Below are positions 36,763-45,193 of a stretch of DNA of 64,000 nucleotides, one piece after another. A model generated the notes under the pieces. It ran no database searches, was not told where the DNA came from, and was given only the letters and a program-made list of their open reading frames with translations. Numbering within the stretch: position 1 is the first letter of the stretch; each line of letters begins with the position of its first letter. Source of the stretch: JBBRYB01 sp038238115 (lineage in GTDB: Bacteria > Actinomycetota > Actinomycetes > Propionibacteriales > Nocardioidaceae); assembly GCA_038238115.1 (NCBI GenBank), contig JBBRYB010000007.1:62001-126000 (forward strand), read 5' to 3'. A program made the translations under genes and the position numbers.

Positions 36763-37350
36763 GTGGCGAACTCCTCGGCGTCGAATCCGCCGGTACGCGC
36801 CGGCGCCGAGGTCGGCAGTTCGCCCGCAGCGAGGGGGGTGTTCGCGGCCGGCTGCATGGTTGCCGGAGCCGCACTCGCCATGGGTGCCGCAGCGATCTGG
36901 GCTCGGCTGGCTGACCCTCCGGCGGCGACGCTCACCCGTCAGGGCAGTTTCCTCGGCGAGCAGCAGCTCGACCAGCAGGTCGGCGTCACACTGTGGTTCC
37001 TGGTCATCAGTGTTGCCTTCGGGGTCGTGTCGGGTCTGGTGGTCGGAGTGGTCGGGCGACGCCACGGGGTGACGACAGTGGTGGCGGCGCTCCTGCTCGC
37101 CGTGGTGGGAGCCGCGCTGAGTGCCTGGCTGGGAACCTCGGTCTTTGGGCCGGACGAGGCTGCGCAGCTGTCCGATGCCGGGGTGGGCGACCTGATCACG
37201 AGCAAGCTGACCATCACGACCGACCTGGCCTACCTCGGCTGGCCGATCGGGTCGCTCGCCGGAGTGATCACAGGGATCGCAGCCTGGCCGTCCAGACCAA
37301 AACCCCTCATGGACCTGCCTGCGTCCAGTACCGTCATCGGGCAGCAGTAG
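36763..37350 (+). CDS. four-helix membrane protein, DUF2567-like
   Basis: This 195-residue membrane protein has four predicted helices (about residues 26-48, 73-96, 100-122 and 150-170) and short charged tails. The layout and position beside dnaE resemble the DUF2567 family of Actinobacteria, but I cannot confirm the assignment. The function is unknown. The GTG start is preceded by TAGGAT at six bases and no ribosome binding site, so it is probably leaderless. The DUF3352 gene follows after 18 bases. Confidence 0.7.
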   Translation: MANSSASNPPVRAGAEVGSSPAARGVFAAGCMVAGAALAMGAAAIWARLADPPAATLTRQGSFLGEQQLDQQVGVTLWFLVISVAFGVVSGLVVGVVGRRHGVTTVVAALLLAVVGAALSAWLGTSVFGPDEAAQLSDAGVGDLITSKLTITTDLAYLGWPIGSLAGVITGIAAWPSRPKPLMDLPASSTVIGQQ

Positions 37351-37368
37351 TCCACGAGGGGGACTGAC

Positions 37369-39153
37369 ATGTCCAACAACTCACCACCAGATGAGGGAAG
37401 TCCGGGCTGGGCGGCCCAGCAGCCCCTCCCGCCGAGTGGTCCACCACCCTACGGCGCCGACTCACCACCACCCTACGGCGCCGCCTCACCAGCGTCCGGC
37501 TATGGCGCTCAGCCTGGCGGCTATGGGCTCCAGCCTCCTCCGCCTGGCGGTCCCGGTGGACCGTACGGACCGGGGGACTTCGTCACCGGTGGGCCGGGCG
37601 GCCAACCGCCGTACGGGCCTGCGCGCAGCGGCAGAGGCATGAGGGCACTCATCATCTCGACAGTGCTCGCGCTGGTGGTGGCAGGTGGCGCGTTCGCCTT
37701 CTACACCCTGGACCCGCTGAACGCCTTCCACGCCGGACCTCAGGCCGCCGAGGCGCTTCCTGCCGATGCCCTCTTCTACGCCGGCCTCGACCTCGACCCA
37801 TCGGCTGAGCAGAAGGTCGAGGCGCTGCGCTTCCTCAACCACTTCCCCGCTTTCCGCAACAACTCCGGCCTCGAGAACGAGAACTCCGACGTCCGCGAGC
37901 AGGTTTTCAGTGATGCGATCGACTCAGCCGGGTGCTCTGGCATCAGCTACGCAGACACGATCCAGCCGTGGCTCGGCGACAAGTTCGGCATCGCGCTGAT
38001 GCCGGCTCCGGCGGGCACGCAGGACCCTGCGGTCGCCGTCGCGGTCGAGGTGACCGACGAGAGCAAGGCCACCGCTGGTCTCTCCCAGCTGTCCGACTGC
38101 GCGGACGCATCAGGCGGCACGTCCTTCGGCTACGCGTTCACAGGTGACTACGCGCTCGTCGCCCAGACCCAGGACCAGGCCGATACCTACGTCAACGACG
38201 CCGAGCGCAGCGCGCTGGCTGACAACGCGGACTTTGTCGCCGACATGGACTCGCTCGGCGACCTCGGGGTCGCCACAGTGTGGGTCAACGTCGCTGGAGC
38301 CATCGACTCCTACGGCGACGGGCTCGGTGACGTGCCGGGTGTGTCGAGCCAGTTGGACGCGCTCAAGCAGAGCAGCCAGCGGGCGGCCGCCACGTTCCGG
38401 TTCGCAAGCGACCATGTCGACATCGCAAGCAGTGTGTACAGCGACACACCGCCGGTCAGCCACGGTGACAACCAGATCGTGAACCTGCCCGACTCGACGG
38501 TGTTCGCCGTCTCGGTGGCTGGTGGCGCGGACCGGCTGAACAGGTCCTGGCCAGACATCATGGCTGCCTTGGAGTCCCAAGGGGCCGACGTGCAGCAGCA
38601 GCTCGCCGACTTCGAGCAGCAGACAGGACTTGCGGTGCCGGCAGACCTCGAGACACTCCTCGGGGAAAACGTGATGCTGGCGGTCGACAGCGGCGGACTC
38701 ACTTCCGATGCCCTGCAGACCGGTGACCCCAGTCAGCTCAATATCGGCGTTCGGTTTACGGGTGACGCGGCCAAGCTCGACGACCTCTACAACCGGATCA
38801 CGAAGCTCATCGAGGCTGAGGCCGGGCAAACCGTCCCCATCTCCAAGGTGGATGCGTCCGACGGCCTCGCGGTCGCGACCAACGACTCCTACGGCGACAC
38901 ACTCGCGAAGCTCGACGGCAGCCTGGGCAGCTCCGACCAGTTCACGTCAGTGACCGACGACGCTGCCAGCCAGGACCTCGTGCTCTTCTTCGACTTCGAT
39001 GCGATCGAGGGGGAGGTCGTCCAGGCCATGCAGGACGACGGTGTCGAGCAACGGGTCATCGACAACGTCACGCCGATCCGTGCCTTCGGGGTCACCAGCA
39101 AGGCCGACGGCCACTACACCCTCGCCACCATGCGGATGTCGGTCAACGACTGA
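37369..39153 (+). CDS. DUF3352 domain membrane-anchored protein
   Basis: This 594-residue protein has an N-terminal Pro/Gly/Tyr-rich cytoplasmic tail of about 85 residues with PPPYGA-type repeats. One membrane helix follows (MRALIISTVLALVVAGGAFAFY), then a large extracytoplasmic DUF3352 domain starting AAEALPADALFYAGLDLDPSAEQK. The domain is rich in Asp and Ser. DUF3352 proteins have no established function. GAGGGGG lies just before the ATG. It probably forms an operon with the upstream membrane protein and converges on the LON gene. Confidence 0.82.
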   Translation: MSNNSPPDEGSPGWAAQQPLPPSGPPPYGADSPPPYGAASPASGYGAQPGGYGLQPPPPGGPGGPYGPGDFVTGGPGGQPPYGPARSGRGMRALIISTVLALVVAGGAFAFYTLDPLNAFHAGPQAAEALPADALFYAGLDLDPSAEQKVEALRFLNHFPAFRNNSGLENENSDVREQVFSDAIDSAGCSGISYADTIQPWLGDKFGIALMPAPAGTQDPAVAVAVEVTDESKATAGLSQLSDCADASGGTSFGYAFTGDYALVAQTQDQADTYVNDAERSALADNADFVADMDSLGDLGVATVWVNVAGAIDSYGDGLGDVPGVSSQLDALKQSSQRAAATFRFASDHVDIASSVYSDTPPVSHGDNQIVNLPDSTVFAVSVAGGADRLNRSWPDIMAALESQGADVQQQLADFEQQTGLAVPADLETLLGENVMLAVDSGGLTSDALQTGDPSQLNIGVRFTGDAAKLDDLYNRITKLIEAEAGQTVPISKVDASDGLAVATNDSYGDTLAKLDGSLGSSDQFTSVTDDAASQDLVLFFDFDAIEGEVVQAMQDDGVEQRVIDNVTPIRAFGVTSKADGHYTLATMRMSVND

Positions 39154-39181
39154 GCAGCCTGAGTCGCGCCACGAGGCGGGG

Positions 39182-39862
39182 CTAGTTCGGCGACCATCTG
39201 GTGCGGGCCATCGCCGTGGCCGGCAGCGAGCTGATCGCCGCAATGGAGCGCAGCTCGCGGCGCATCAGGCTGGTGCCGAGCCGGAGCCGGGTGACCACGT
39301 CGCGCGCTTCCAGCAGGGACTGCCGCTCCTGCAGGTTCAGCACCAGAGCCGCTGCGAGTGTGTAGGACAAGTCAACCGGGTCGCTCGGAGTCTCACCCTC
39401 GAGCACGTCGTCCCCACGGATCTCGCTGACGATCTCGCGGTAGCGCTCGAACAGCTGGCGTGCGCTTGCCGCGGCACGGGCAGCGTCGCTGGGCGTCTGT
39501 CCGCCGGCGCTGTCGGGCAGCCACTCGACCTCGGCGCGCAGGTAGGCATGAGAGGGGTCGAGCCGCTCGACGTGAAAGCGTCGTCGCCCGATCACCATGA
39601 TCTCGAACGTGCCGTCCGGGTTCGCCGTCACCTCGGTGACGAGGGCGGCGCAGCCGGTACGTTGGATCGTGTGGACGCCACGCTCGCCCACCACGTAGCC
39701 GACCTTGATCGCTACGACGCCGAACTCGCGCGCCGAGTCCGGAGGCAGCGCGATCAGGTCGCGGACGAGTGAGCGGTAGCGGTCCTCGAAGACGTGCAGC
39801 GGCATCACGATCCCCGGGAACAAGACAACGTTCAGCGGGAACAGGGGCAGCGGCGTGCTCAC
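39182..39862 (-). CDS. LON substrate-binding domain protein
   Basis: This 226-residue protein consists of a single Lon N-terminal (substrate-binding) domain, starting LPLFPLNVVLFPGIVMPLHVFEDRYR. It has no AAA or protease part, so it is a stand-alone LON-domain protein of unknown role, common in Actinobacteria. I choose GTG 39862 because the family begins there and TAGGTT lies seven bases upstream; the open frame runs to 40021 but would overlap hisD on the other strand. It diverges from hisD across 89 bases. Confidence 0.85.
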   Translation of the reverse strand: MSTPLPLFPLNVVLFPGIVMPLHVFEDRYRSLVRDLIALPPDSAREFGVVAIKVGYVVGERGVHTIQRTGCAALVTEVTANPDGTFEIMVIGRRRFHVERLDPSHAYLRAEVEWLPDSAGGQTPSDAARAAASARQLFERYREIVSEIRGDDVLEGETPSDPVDLSYTLAAALVLNLQERQSLLEARDVVTRLRLGTSLMRRELRSIAAISSLPATAMARTRWSPN

Positions 39863-39869
39863 GACTTGA

Positions 39870-39875
39870 AACCTA
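39870..39875 (-). promoter_or_regulatory. putative leaderless -10 box of the LON-domain gene
   Basis: On the reverse strand TAGGTT ends seven bases before GTG 39862. It faces away from the similar hisD box. Confidence 0.45.
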
Positions 39876-39909
39876 ACACCGCATGCCATCCCCGGTGCCA
39901 TCCTTGGAC

Positions 39910-39936
39910 GCGGCCACAACCCGGTCGGCTGGCCGC
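39910..39936. repeat. inverted repeat upstream of hisD
   Basis: GCGGCCA (39910-39916) and TGGCCGC (39930-39936) are perfect 7-bp arms around 13 bases, ending four bases before the hisD -10 box. The pair is in operator position for hisD and lies in the divergent hisD/LON promoter region. Confidence 0.35.
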
Positions 39937-39939
39937 TCC

Positions 39940-39945
39940 TAGACT
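39940..39945 (+). promoter_or_regulatory. putative leaderless -10 box of hisD
   Basis: TAGACT ends six bases before ATG 39952. The GGGGG between them is too close to serve as an efficient ribosome binding site. Confidence 0.45.
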
Positions 39946-39951
39946 TGGGGG

Positions 39952-41271
39952 ATGATCCGCACGATCGACGTGCGCGGCCGGGCCGCGACTGGGAGGTTGG
40001 ACTACCGCGGCCTCGCCCCACGCGCCGAGTTCGACGTCGACGCGGCGGTCAGAGCGGTGGCGCCGCTGTGCGAAGCCGTCCGCACCGACGGCCACGCGGC
40101 CCTGGTGAGCCAGGCCGCACGGTTCGACGGCGTTGAGCTTACCCACGTCAGGGTGCCTTCGACGGCTCTGGACCGCGAACTCGATGCGCTTGACGACGAC
40201 GTGCGCTCCAGCCTGGAGGAGTCGATCGCGCGGCTGCGAGTCACCTGCGCCGCCGAGCTGCCTGGCGACGTGGCGAGCGACGTCGCACCGGGTGGGCGGG
40301 TGCTGCAGCGCCAGGTGCCCGTCGGCCGGGTCGGTCTCTACGTCCCCGCTGCGAAGGCACCGCTCGTGTCCTCGGTGGTGATGAACGTTGTCCCCGCGCA
40401 GGTGGCCGGCGTACCCTCGCTCGCGCTCGCCAGCCCGGCTCAGCGCGAGCACGGCGGCCTCCCACACCCCACCATCCTCGCCGCATGCGCGCTACTCGGC
40501 GTCGACGAGGTGTACGCCGCAGGGGGTGCCGGGGCGGTGGCGATGTTCGCCTACGGCTACGAGCACCCCGACGGTGGATGCGCACCCGTCGACTTTGTCA
40601 CCGGGCCAGCCAACATCTACGGCGTGGCGGCCAAGCGGCTGCTCAGGGGGGTGGTCGGCATCGACTCCGAGGCCGGACCCACCGAGATCGCCATCCTCGC
40701 CGACGACAGCGCCGACCCGGTCTTCGTCGCCGCCGACCTGATCAGCCAGGCGGAGCACGACACCGCCGCCGCCAGCGTGCTCATCACCGCGTCGGAGGCG
40801 CTCGCCGCTGAGGTGCGAGACGAGCTCGCGCGTCAGGTTGCTCGCACCAAGCACAGCGACCGGGTCGCCACGGCCCTCGCAGGCCCGCAGTCCGCCATCA
40901 TCATGGTCGACAACCTGACACAAGGCACCGAGGTCGCGGACGCGTACGCCGCCGAGCACCTCGAGATCCACACGGCCGACGCGGCCGAACGCGCGCTGCG
41001 CATCCGCAACGCCGGCGCCATCTTCGTGGGTCCATTTACTCCCGTCTCCCTCGGCGACTACTGCGCCGGGTCCAACCACGTGCTCCCGACCGCGGGCTGC
41101 GCCTGCCACTCATCGGGGTTGTCGGTGCGCACGTTCCTCAAGACGGTGCAGGTGGTCGACTACTCCGCCCAGGCACTTGCCGACGTCTCCGCCGAGGTGC
41201 GGACCCTGGCCGACGCCGAGGACCTTCCGGCCCACGGGGAGGCCGTCCGGGTGCGGCTCGAGCGACCATGA
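39952..41271 (+). CDS. hisD: histidinol dehydrogenase
   Basis: HisD carries out the last two oxidations of histidine synthesis with NAD+ and zinc. The 439 residues show GRVGLYVPAAKAPLVSSVVMN and the substrate/metal region GPTEIAILADDSADPVFVA. They also show SQAEHDTAAASVLIT and DYCAGSNHVLPTAG. It is the first gene of the his operon here (hisG is not in the window) and overlaps hisC by four bases. Confidence 0.96.
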   Translation: MIRTIDVRGRAATGRLDYRGLAPRAEFDVDAAVRAVAPLCEAVRTDGHAALVSQAARFDGVELTHVRVPSTALDRELDALDDDVRSSLEESIARLRVTCAAELPGDVASDVAPGGRVLQRQVPVGRVGLYVPAAKAPLVSSVVMNVVPAQVAGVPSLALASPAQREHGGLPHPTILAACALLGVDEVYAAGGAGAVAMFAYGYEHPDGGCAPVDFVTGPANIYGVAAKRLLRGVVGIDSEAGPTEIAILADDSADPVFVAADLISQAEHDTAAASVLITASEALAAEVRDELARQVARTKHSDRVATALAGPQSAIIMVDNLTQGTEVADAYAAEHLEIHTADAAERALRIRNAGAIFVGPFTPVSLGDYCAGSNHVLPTAGCACHSSGLSVRTFLKTVQVVDYSAQALADVSAEVRTLADAEDLPAHGEAVRVRLERP

Positions 41272-42359
41272 GCGGGGGCACGCGGCTGCCCCTTCGGCCC
41301 GAGCTGAAGGGGATCGCGCCGTACGGTGCGCCGCTGCTCGATGTCTCGGTGCGGCTCAACGTCAACGAGAACCCCTACGGCCCTCCTCCGTCCGTCGCCG
41401 CACACATCGCAGCCGCTGTCGGTGACCTGGTGGTCGACCTGAACCGCTACCCGGACCGAGAGGCAGCGGCCCTGCGAGCCGACCTGGCCGATTATCTCGG
41501 ACGGGGTCTCACCGCCGACCGGGTCTGGGCGGCGAACGGCTCCAACGAGGTCATGCTTCAGCTCCTGCAGGCATTCGGCGGGGCCGGCCGCACCGCGGCA
41601 TCGTTCGCGCCGACGTACTCGATGTACCCGGAGTACGCCCGCAACACGTCCACGCGCTGGGTCGAGGGTCGTCGTACGGACTCGTTCGAGATCTCGCTCG
41701 CTGAGGCGCTGGCGACGTTGGAGCGGGAGCGCCCGTCGGTCGTCTTCATCGCCTCGCCCAACAACCCGACGGGTGCCTCGGTGCCGCTCGATGTCGTGAA
41801 GGCGCTGTGTGTCGCGGCTCCGGGAGTTGTCGTGGTGGACGAGGCCTATGCGGAGTTCCGGCGCGCCGACACCGCGTCGGCGCTGGACCTGCTCGACGAC
41901 TTCCCGCACCTTGCCGTCACCCGGACGATGTCGAAGGCGTTCGCTCTCGCCGGCGGCCGGCTCGGCTACCTGGCGTCGAGCCGGGAGCTCGTCGACGCGC
42001 TGCGGATCGTCCGGTTGCCCTATCACCTTTCGGCCGTGACCCAGACGGTCGCCCGCGTCGCCCTCATGCACGCCCACGAGCTGCTTTGTCGGGTCGACGA
42101 CCTGCGCGGCGAACGCGACTCGACCGTGGGGTGGCTGCGCGAGCACGGCTTCTCTGTAGCCGATTCCGACGCCAACTTCGTGCTGTTCGGCGTGTTCGCC
42201 GACCGGCATGCGGTCTGGCAGGGTGTACTCGACCGGGGCGTGCTCATCCGGGAGGTCGGTCCCGAGGGGTGGCTTCGAGTGTCGATCGGGACACCCGAGG
42301 AGATGGCCGCCTTCAAGCGCGCTGTCCTCGAGGCGCGCAGGGAAGCAGGGAGCCGATGA
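41268..42359 (+). CDS. hisC: histidinol-phosphate aminotransferase
   Basis: HisC is a PLP-dependent class I/II aminotransferase that makes histidinol phosphate. The 363 residues have the N-terminal LNVNENPYGPPPSV, the motif SPNNPTGA, VVDEAYAEF, and the PLP lysine in TMSKAFALAGGRLGY. The ATG overlaps the hisD stop and its own stop overlaps hisB, so the genes are translationally coupled. Confidence 0.95.
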   Translation: MSGGTRLPLRPELKGIAPYGAPLLDVSVRLNVNENPYGPPPSVAAHIAAAVGDLVVDLNRYPDREAAALRADLADYLGRGLTADRVWAANGSNEVMLQLLQAFGGAGRTAASFAPTYSMYPEYARNTSTRWVEGRRTDSFEISLAEALATLERERPSVVFIASPNNPTGASVPLDVVKALCVAAPGVVVVDEAYAEFRRADTASALDLLDDFPHLAVTRTMSKAFALAGGRLGYLASSRELVDALRIVRLPYHLSAVTQTVARVALMHAHELLCRVDDLRGERDSTVGWLREHGFSVADSDANFVLFGVFADRHAVWQGVLDRGVLIREVGPEGWLRVSIGTPEEMAAFKRAVLEARREAGSR

Positions 42360-42955
42360 CCAGAAGAGCCCAGATCGAGCGTGTCACGAAGGAGTCGAAG
42401 GTCGCCGTCACCCTCGACCTCGACGGCACCGGCAACGCCGACGTATCGACCGGCGTCGGGTTCTATGACCACATGCTCGACTCGCTCGCACGCCACGCCC
42501 TGTTCGACCTCACGGTCGACGCTGAGGGCGACACCCACGTCGACGCCCATCACAGCGTCGAGGATGTGGCCATCGTCGTCGGTGAGGCGATGAAGGTCGC
42601 ACTCGGCGACAAAGCCGGCATCTGCCGGTTCGGCGACGCGCTCGTGCCGCTCGACGAGGCACTGGTCCAGTGCGCGGTGGACGTCTCGGGCCGGCCCTAC
42701 TGCGTCCACACCGGAGAGCCGGACGGCCAGGCCCAGGTCGTGATCGGTGGCTCGTACGTCGGCTCGCTGACTCGGCACGTCTTCGAGTCAGTCGCCGCGC
42801 ACGCCGCGATCGCACTGCACGTGCGGGTGCTGTCGGGACGGGACCCGCACCATCTTGTCGAGGCGCAGTTCAAGGCGTTCGCGCGCGCCCTGCGCGACGC
42901 GGTCGCCGTCGACCCGCGCGAGCAGGGCGTGCCGAGTACGAAGGGCAGGCTGTGA
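42356..42955 (+). CDS. hisB: imidazoleglycerol-phosphate dehydratase
   Basis: HisB dehydrates imidazole glycerol phosphate. The 199-residue protein is the monofunctional form with no histidinol phosphatase domain. The manganese-binding motifs are DAHHSVEDVAIVVGEA and HHLVEAQFKAFARAL, with GFYDHMLDSLARHA near the start. The ATG overlaps the hisC stop; the larger frame open upstream is a shadow of hisC. Confidence 0.96.
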   Translation: MTRRAQIERVTKESKVAVTLDLDGTGNADVSTGVGFYDHMLDSLARHALFDLTVDAEGDTHVDAHHSVEDVAIVVGEAMKVALGDKAGICRFGDALVPLDEALVQCAVDVSGRPYCVHTGEPDGQAQVVIGGSYVGSLTRHVFESVAAHAAIALHVRVLSGRDPHHLVEAQFKAFARALRDAVAVDPREQGVPSTKGRL

Positions 42956-43584
42956 CGGCGCAGGTCGTGCTGCTGGACTACGGTTCGGGCAACCTGCGCT
43001 CGGCCGAGCGGGCCCTGGTCCGGGCTGGTGTGCGGGTCGACGTCACTGCCGACTACGCGGCCGCGCGCGCCGCCGACGGCCTGGTCGTGCCCGGCGTCGG
43101 CGCCTTCGCGGCCTGCATGGCCGGGCTCGAGGCGGTGCGCGGACCGGAGATCATCGGGCGCCGGCTGGCGGGCGCACGGCCGGTGCTCGGCATCTGCGTC
43201 GGCCACCAGGTGCTCTTCGAGTGCGGTTTGGAGCACGGCCGTGAGACGGCAGGCTGTGGCGAGTGGCCCGGCACGGTCGAGCAGCTGGCGGCACGTGTCC
43301 TTCCGCACATCGGTTGGAACACGGTCGACGTCGCGCCCGGCTCGCAGATGTTCGCCGGCGTCGAGTCCGAGCGGTTCTACTTCGTGCACTCCTTCGGCGT
43401 ACGACGCTGGGAGCTCGTCACCAACGGACGAACCCGGGCCCCGAAGGTGAGCTGGACCACCCACGAGTCGGAGGCGTTCGTGGCCGCTGTCGAGAACGGC
43501 CCGCTGTGGGCAGCCCAGTTCCACCCAGAAAAGTCGGGAGATGCGGGAGCCGTTCTGCTGCGCAACTGGGTCCAAACACTATGA
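42952..43584 (+). CDS. hisH: imidazole glycerol phosphate synthase, glutamine amidotransferase subunit
   Basis: HisH releases ammonia from glutamine for HisF. The 210 residues form a class I glutamine amidotransferase with the nucleophilic Cys in LGICVGHQVLFE and the His-Glu pair in QFHPEKSG. VLLDYGSGNLRSAERAL marks the N-terminus. GTG 42952 overlaps the hisB stop. The usual LGICLGMQLLF is altered around the oxyanion strand (VGHQ), which is tolerated in the family. Confidence 0.95.
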   Translation: MTAQVVLLDYGSGNLRSAERALVRAGVRVDVTADYAAARAADGLVVPGVGAFAACMAGLEAVRGPEIIGRRLAGARPVLGICVGHQVLFECGLEHGRETAGCGEWPGTVEQLAARVLPHIGWNTVDVAPGSQMFAGVESERFYFVHSFGVRRWELVTNGRTRAPKVSWTTHESEAFVAAVENGPLWAAQFHPEKSGDAGAVLLRNWVQTL

Positions 43585-44060
43585 ACACCATTGCACGCGT
43601 CCTCGCCGCACTGTCCCTGCTCGTAGTAGTCTCCGCATGCGGGACCGACACGTCCCCGGCTGGCAGCAGCGGTCCCGCAGACTCGTCCAGCTCGGGCACG
43701 GGTGCCGGCCCCACGACTTCACCAGGCCCGACTGGCGCCACGTCGGGTGCCGGCGTGGTGGCGGTGGCACTGAATCGCTCGGGCGGTCTCAAGCCCACCA
43801 CCGTCAGTCGCGTCTTCGCGGCCGACCAGCCGCCACCCCCAGGTTTCACGGCCGCAGACGTCAAGGCCGCGCTGCGGGCGGCGTCGCAGTTCGCCACCTC
43901 CGAGGCCAAGCTGGCCCCGATGCCGAGCAATGTGTGCTGCGACCGCTACAGCTACCGCGTCACGATCACGTGGGCGGACGGCACCTCGAAGACCTATACC
44001 ACCGTCGACGGGCTACCGCAGCCCCAGCCGTTCGATGCCTTGCTGAGCGCGCTCGCGTGA
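43581..44060 (+). CDS. lipoprotein with emfourin-like domain in the his operon
   Basis: This 159-residue predicted lipoprotein has a signal peptide ending in the lipobox VSAC, a Ser/Thr/Gly/Pro linker of about 35 residues, then a small globular domain. The domain begins VVAVALNRSGGLKPTTVSRV and contains DRYSYRVTITWADGTSKTYT and DGLPQPQPFDALL. That pattern (GG near the start, a YxVTI strand, then a DG..P turn) resembles protealysin inhibitor emfourin-like proteins. The assignment is by eye and tentative. The ATG overlaps the hisH stop, so it is translated with the his genes. Confidence 0.6.
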   Translation: MNTIARVLAALSLLVVVSACGTDTSPAGSSGPADSSSSGTGAGPTTSPGPTGATSGAGVVAVALNRSGGLKPTTVSRVFAADQPPPPGFTAADVKAALRAASQFATSEAKLAPMPSNVCCDRYSYRVTITWADGTSKTYTTVDGLPQPQPFDALLSALA

Positions 44061-44078
44061 GCTCCGGATGAGCGTGCG

Positions 44079-44405
44079 ATGAGCAAGGAGCGGGCCACGC
44101 GCCGAGCAGAGCGCGCCGCCCAACTCGCCCATCGGGCCCTCGAGCGCGAGCAGGCCGCCGTGGCCGAGGCCCGCCGGCTGCAGCGCCGGAACCGGATCGT
44201 GAGGTGGCTGCCATCGGCATGGTGGCGCAGGCGGACCGGGCCGCTGGCCGCGCGGCGCCGCAGGGCGAGGGGACTGCTCGTGCTGGCCTTCGTCGTCGTC
44301 CAACTGCTGACCTGGGTGTCGACGCCCGACTGGGGTGTCCGGACGGCCGTGCTGATCGCGAGCGTCTTTGCCGTGCCGGTTGTCGCGCTCTTCACCCTCC
44401 CGTAG
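44079..44405 (+). CDS. small membrane protein in the his operon
   Basis: This 108-residue protein has an N-terminal charged helical segment rich in Arg/Ala/Glu (about residues 1-45), a basic linker, then two membrane helices (about 65-82 and 88-107). No family is recognised. It lies between the lipoprotein gene and hisA. A Gln/Arg-rich tail next to two helices suggests a cytoplasmic-facing membrane protein; the function is unknown. Confidence 0.68.
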   Translation: MSKERATRRAERAAQLAHRALEREQAAVAEARRLQRRNRIVRWLPSAWWRRRTGPLAARRRRARGLLVLAFVVVQLLTWVSTPDWGVRTAVLIASVFAVPVVALFTLP

Positions 44406-44440
44406 CCCGGATCATTCGCTGCGATGGGCTTCGCCCTGGT

Positions 44441-44446
44441 TAGGCT
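44441..44446 (+). promoter_or_regulatory. putative leaderless -10 box of hisA/priA
   Basis: TAGGCT ends six bases before GTG 44453 without any ribosome binding site. It may give an internal promoter for hisA-hisF-hisI. Confidence 0.45.
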
Positions 44447-44452
44447 TTCAGC

Positions 44453-45193
44453 GTGCCTACCCTGGAACTTCTGCCTGCCGTCGACATCTCCGGCGGCAGC
44501 GCCGTGCAGCTCGTGCAGGGGGAGGCCGCAAGCGCGCGAGTGTTCGGAGACCCGGTGGAGTCGGCGCTGCGTTGGCAGCGAGCCGGAGCGGCATGGGTAC
44601 ACCTCGTCGACCTCGACGCCGCGTTCGGGCGCGGTGACAACCGAGCGATGCTGTCGCGAGTCGTCGGTGCGCTCGACATCGACGTCGAGATGTCGGGCGG
44701 AATCCGCGACGACGAAAGCCTGCGAGCCGCGCTGAGCACAGGCTGCCGCCGCGTCAACATCGGCACCGCGGCGTTGGAGCACCCCGCCTGGTGCGCCTCG
44801 GTGATCGCCGAGTACGCAGACCGGGTCGCGGTCGGGCTCGACGTCCGCGGCACCACGCTCGCCGCCCGCGGGTGGACCCGCGACGGTGGCGACCTCTACG
44901 AAGTGCTGGGGCGCCTCGACCGGGAGGGCTGCGCTCGCTACGTCATCACCGACGTCAACAGGGACGGCATGCTGGCGGGCCCGAACCTGGCTCTGTTGAG
45001 CGACGTCTGTAACCGCACGCCGGCTCATGTCGTCGCCTCCGGAGGGGTGTCGACCCTCGCCGACCTGCGGGCAGTCAGCGGTCTCGTTCCCCAAGGAGTC
45101 GAGGGCGCCATCATCGGCACCGCCCTCTACACCGGCGCGTTCACCCTCGAGGAGGCGCTCGCCGCCGTGAGCGACTTCGAGGTCGCCCCGTGA
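44453..45193 (+). CDS. priA: phosphoribosyl isomerase A (HisA/TrpF bifunctional)
   Basis: In Actinobacteria this TIM-barrel isomerase serves both histidine (HisA) and tryptophan (TrpF) synthesis. The 246 residues have the catalytic Asp in LPAVDISGG, and GWTRDGGDLYE, a PriA-type loop whose Arg helps bind both substrates. VITDVNRDGMLAGPN carries the second catalytic Asp. No separate trpF is in the window, which fits the dual role. It overlaps hisF by four bases. Confidence 0.94.
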   Translation: MPTLELLPAVDISGGSAVQLVQGEAASARVFGDPVESALRWQRAGAAWVHLVDLDAAFGRGDNRAMLSRVVGALDIDVEMSGGIRDDESLRAALSTGCRRVNIGTAALEHPAWCASVIAEYADRVAVGLDVRGTTLAARGWTRDGGDLYEVLGRLDREGCARYVITDVNRDGMLAGPNLALLSDVCNRTPAHVVASGGVSTLADLRAVSGLVPQGVEGAIIGTALYTGAFTLEEALAAVSDFEVAP

